Positions 15,723 to 16,793 of a DNA stretch of 16,793 nt are shown here, piece by piece. The first letter of the stretch is position 1. Each line of letters opens with the position of its first letter. The stretch spans positions 1 through 16,793 of the forward strand of contig CAZDQL010000120.1 of assembly GCA_964507325.1 (NCBI GenBank), read 5' to 3'. A program made the position numbers and the translations under genes. The notes beneath the pieces are model-generated. The model was not told where the DNA came from and searched no databases. It saw only the letters and a program-made list of their open reading frames with translations. Source of the DNA: CAZDQL01 sp964507325. GTDB taxonomy: Bacteria > Planctomycetota > UBA1135 > GCA-002686595.

Positions 15723-16793
15723 TAGTGGTGTCCGCCAAACGGTCTATGACTTATTCAGCGCAGCACGTGCGCGCTTGACTTTCGCGAGGATGTCGTTGGC
15801 CTTGGCGGTCCAGATGAACGGCTTGGGGTTTTCGTTGTGACCGTTGACGTACTCGGTGATCGCACCCACCAAGTCATCGACGTCGTAGAAACTTCCGCGC
15901 TTCAACGCCCTCTCGCTCAGGTCACGGAAGAAGCGCTCGACCATGTTCAGCCATGACGCGCTTGTCGGCGTGAAGTGAAAGTGGAAACGTTGGTTCCGCT
16001 TCGCCCAAGCCTTCACCTTCGCGTGCTTGTGCGTCGCATAGTTGTCGCAAATCAGGTGCACATCCTTGTCAGCCGGAACGTTGGCCTTGATCACATTCAG
16101 GAACTTCAGCCATTCCTGGTGACGGTGCCGCTTCTGGCATCGACTGATCACTGTTCCATCTGACACGTCCATTGCGGCGAACAGGGATGTTGTCCCGCAG
16201 CGCACGTAGTCGTGTGTCATCGTCCCGCACCTACCTTTCTTGATCGGCAGGCTCGGTTGCGTCCGATCCAACGCTTGAATCTGGCTCTTCTCGTCGCACG
16301 ACAGCACGACCGCGTGATCGGGAGGATCGAGGTACAAGCCGACGATGTCATTGAGCTTCTCGACGAAGCGTGGGTCATTCGAGAGCTTGAACTTATTCAC
16401 GCGATGGGGTTTCAGTCCGTTCTCACGCCAGATGCGCCCGATTGTTGATTCGCTCAGACCTGTCGCCCTAGCCATCGTGGCGCGACTCCAATGTGTCTGG
16501 CCTTCTGGCGTCTCGTGCAACGTTCGACGCACGACGTCGGCACGTTGGGCCGCGTTGATCTGTGGAAGGCGACCCGGGCGCGGCGCATCTTTCTCGATTC
16601 CCGCGAGCCCTTGGGCGGCATACCGACTTCGCCAACGCCCCGCCTTCTGTCGCGAGATGCCCATGGCCGCGGCGATCTCCTGATTCTCGAGACCGTCCGC
16701 CGCAAGCAAGACAATCGCTGCACGTTCAGCGAGGCGAAACGGATAGGTGATCCAAGCGGCCTTGCCATGCCACGTGCCCGGCTCATCAGCGGC
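15723..16793 (-). mobile_element. IS630-family insertion sequence, truncated by the window edge
   Basis: The element carries the transposase described at 15744-16793. A TA dinucleotide, the IS630 target, lies at 15723-15724, and the sequence between it and the stop codon (GTGGTGTCCGCCAAACGG on the plus strand, 15725-15742) is the likely terminal inverted repeat. The other end is outside the window, so the repeat and the TA duplication cannot be confirmed. On its left it abuts domain I of the group II intron. Confidence 0.7.
15744..16793 (-). CDS. IS630-family transposase, 5' end beyond the window
   Basis: The frame is open from the stop TAG (15746-15744) to the window edge, 349 residues. An apparent TTG start at 16709 is not needed: 28 further in-frame codons (ending RLAERAAIV) continue the N-terminal helix-turn-helix region, and the true start lies outside. 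After the HTH (NQEIAAAMGISRQKAGRWRS) and a second DNA-binding part (SESTIGRIWRENGLKPHRV) comes the DDE domain: Asp in LSCDEKSQ (16295-16293), Asp in LICDNYATH (16046-16044) and Glu in LNMVERFFRDL (15938-15936), with 35 residues between the last two, as in IS630/Tc1-like enzymes. All three are intact, so the enzyme may be functional. It would cut and paste the element into TA sites. Confidence 0.92.
   Translation of the reverse strand, partial: AADEPGTWHGKAAWITYPFRLAERAAIVLLAADGLENQEIAAAMGISRQKAGRWRSRYAAQGLAGIEKDAPRPGRLPQINAAQRADVVRRTLHETPEGQTHWSRATMARATGLSESTIGRIWRENGLKPHRVNKFKLSNDPRFVEKLNDIVGLYLDPPDHAVVLSCDEKSQIQALDRTQPSLPIKKGRCGTMTHDYVRCGTTSLFAAMDVSDGTVISRCQKRHRHQEWLKFLNVIKANVPADKDVHLICDNYATHKHAKVKAWAKRNQRFHFHFTPTSASWLNMVERFFRDLSERALKRGSFYDVDDLVGAITEYVNGHNENPKPFIWTAKANDILAKVKRARAALNKS

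Noticed and set aside
15155..15778. Plus-strand frames of 140-207 codons
   Set aside because: They are antisense to the group II intron RNA and start without ribosome binding sites; long open frames are common opposite structured GC-rich RNA.
1..16793. tRNA, rRNA or riboswitch genes
   Set aside because: Scanned the gene-free stretches for cloverleaf-like stems and the conserved TTCRA arm and for rRNA cores; none seen.

Overview
The window looks like a high-GC genome fragment from a planctomycete (Planctomycetota). The strongest clue is the C-terminal 135 or so residues of the secreted protein at 909-2417. Their YCTAK...SLGC start, QNSSGNPPPPDCSG core and YWYRDPASPSTTGLTDA ending match a tail I know from many exported proteins of deep-branching planctomycetes such as the Poly30/Pla133 group. 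An ECF sigma factor next to an anti-sigma factor and a large TPR-CHAT protein also fits that phylum. The assignment rests on recognition, not on a search.

Left part (1-5455), all on the minus strand: a run of envelope genes. In transcription order they are a polytopic membrane protein with a DUF4190-like end (5455-4628), a small TPR-like lipoprotein (4567-4181), a BamE/SmpA-like lipoprotein (4193-3717) and a larger lipoprotein of unknown function (3714-2923). The last three overlap or nearly touch and are probably one operon. After a 505-bp gene-free stretch come a secreted protein with three 108-residue PPC-like repeats (2417-909) and a second secreted protein cut by the window edge (614-1).

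Middle (6235-12401), plus strand: the most interesting part. A protein with a signal peptide, a PPC-like domain and the beginning of a TPR region (6235-7293) looks like a truncated copy of the large CHAT protein further on. It is followed by an ECF sigma factor (7290-7865), a single-pass membrane anti-sigma factor (7862 into a gap) and a TPR-CHAT caspase-like protease (gap to 12401) with twelve 42-residue repeats and both catalytic residues. A 100-N assembly gap at 8818-8917 hides the end of the anti-sigma factor and the N-terminus of the protease, so any reading frame drawn through it is artificial. The arrangement suggests regulated proteolysis: the CHAT protease could act on the anti-sigma factor and free the sigma factor. 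This is inference.

Right part (12402-16793): two small unrelated membrane-protein genes (13006-13545 and 14077-14502, plus strand) among mobile-element debris. The debris comprises an internally deleted IS21-like element with a 59-codon istA start (12514-12878), an RT-less group II intron on the minus strand (about 15722-14692), two shorter repeats carrying only the intron's 3' tail (13628-13738 and 14527-14631), and an IS630-family element whose transposase runs off the window end (15744-16793) and which seems to have removed or displaced the 5' end of the intron. I saw no rRNA, tRNA or CRISPR array.
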